This document shows, in pieces, positions 5,532 to 5,792 of a DNA stretch of 5,792 nucleotides (the first letter of the stretch is position 1; each line of letters opens with the position of its first letter). Source of the stretch: Kiloniellaceae bacterium (lineage in GTDB: Bacteria > Pseudomonadota > Alphaproteobacteria > Kiloniellales > Kiloniellaceae); contig JAJFGM010000426.1 of assembly GCA_021776145.1 (NCBI GenBank), positions 1 through 5,792 on the forward strand, given 5' to 3'. The notes under the pieces are model-generated. The model made no database searches and had not been told where the DNA came from. It worked only from the letters and a program-made list of their open reading frames with translations. A program made the translations under genes and the position numbers.

Positions 5532-5535
5532 CTAG
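5532..5535. repeat. Target-site duplication CTAG, right
   Basis: This is the second CTAG, directly adjoining the right terminal inverted repeat and leading straight into TGGCTC of the dispersed repeat. The left repeat copy has only one CTAG at this point (174-177). Confidence 0.65.
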
Positions 5536-5725
5536 TGGCTCGACACAGAGATTATGACAGTTTCACCGCGAAGATTTTGCCCGCCGGCAAGGCGCGGGTT
5601 GCGCGGTGGTGCCAACCACCACAAGCAATCCGCCTCATGCGTCGCACCTGGGCCGCGGGCGGGCAAAAGATCGCGGCCTTCGGTGGGGCCACTCGACCCT
5701 CTGGGGGCGTTGCGCTACTTGCCCC
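5532..5725 (+). repeat. Structured dispersed repeat, right copy
   Basis: From CTAGTGGCTC to about GCTACTTGCC this is an inverted copy of 1-177, with scattered substitutions and an insertion of about 15 bp near 5633-5654. The fold is kept: TTTTGCCCGCC (5575-5585) pairs with GGCGGGCAAAA (5658-5668), CCGCGA (5566-5571) with TCGCGG (5671-5676), GCGGGTTGC with GCAATCCGC (one G-T wobble), and GTGGTG with CACCAC around a CCAAC loop. In the 11-bp stem two adjacent pairs differ from the left copy with the change made on both arms. The CGCCCC/GGGGCG hairpin of the left copy has one mismatch here (CGACCC). No real ORF is supported in 5536-5792. Confidence 0.88.
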
Positions 5726-5740
5726 GACCTGTCCTCCGAA

Positions 5741-5792
5741 GCTGCGGCAAAGCCGCAGCGTAGGATGGATGTCCCGCATCGCGCTGCGCAGC
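5741..5792. repeat. Cluster of short palindromes at the window edge
   Basis: GCTGCGGC-AAA-GCCGCAGC (5741-5759) is a perfect 8-bp hairpin. It is followed by GATG-TCCCG-CATC (5768-5780) and by the 10-bp palindrome GCTGCGCAGC (5783-5792). The repeated GCTGCG units and the GTAGGATGG motif resemble REP-like palindromic units of other proteobacteria. The cluster runs off the window, so its extent is unknown. It could also be a terminator-like structure, but no T-tract follows. Confidence 0.45.

Noticed and set aside
4258..5535. Plus-strand frame of 425 codons antisense to the IS110 transposase.
   Set aside because: It covers the transposase, the hairpins and the right TIR, with no domain; it is a shadow of the minus-strand gene.
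1..5792. CRISPR array, tRNA, rRNA or defence system.
   Set aside because: No regularly spaced short repeats, no tRNA-like cloverleaf and no defence-type proteins were seen on either strand.

Overview
The window is GC-rich bacterial chromosome, most likely from an alphaproteobacterium and perhaps Rhodospirillales. This rests on the style of the proteins, above all a PyrE with a KKPKGFGRN loop in place of the DHGEGG loop of enterobacteria, and on the GC-rich codon use. No rRNA, tRNA or other firm taxonomic marker is present, so the placement is tentative.

Layout. Positions 1-182 hold one copy of a structured dispersed repeat. An SDR-family oxidoreductase (224-982, minus strand) is transcribed towards it. 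A 156-bp divergent intergenic region separates that gene from pyrE (1139-1843, plus), which overlaps by 4 bp a trans-aconitate 2-methyltransferase gene, tam (1840-2616). After a 207-bp spacer come yceI (2824-3426, a secreted lipid-binding-fold protein) and a four-helix cytochrome b561 gene (3505-4077). This pair is like the E. coli yceI-yceJ pair and is probably one operon. The housekeeping genes look intact and ordinary.

The unusual part is 4094-5792. A second, inverted copy of the structured repeat lies just after the cytochrome gene. It is split at a CTAG by a 1,429-bp unit (4103-5531) with near-perfect 30-bp terminal inverted repeats and CTAG on both sides. The left repeat copy has a single CTAG at the same place and so acts as a natural empty-site comparison. 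Inside the unit is an IS110-family (DEDD) transposase gene (4165-5124, minus). IS110 elements do not normally have ends of this type. The simplest reading is nesting: an IS110 element of about 1.24 kb (roughly 4141-5383) inserted into a small (about 190 bp) non-autonomous TIR element (MITE), which had earlier inserted into the dispersed repeat. Removing the IS110 segment restores a near-palindromic site centred on CAATTG.

The non-coding stretch upstream of the transposase (5125-5390) contains a 9-bp long-range stem enclosing a perfect 12-bp GC hairpin and smaller hairpins. It is in the place where IS110-group elements encode their bridge RNA, so it is annotated as a candidate bridge RNA. Its guide loops could not be assigned by eye.

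The two dispersed-repeat copies differ by paired substitutions on opposite arms of the same 11-bp stem (CA/TG in one, TG/CA in the other). This suggests that the fold is conserved. Both copies lie just past a stop codon in the same orientation relative to the gene, so they may act as a 3'-end RNA or DNA structure.
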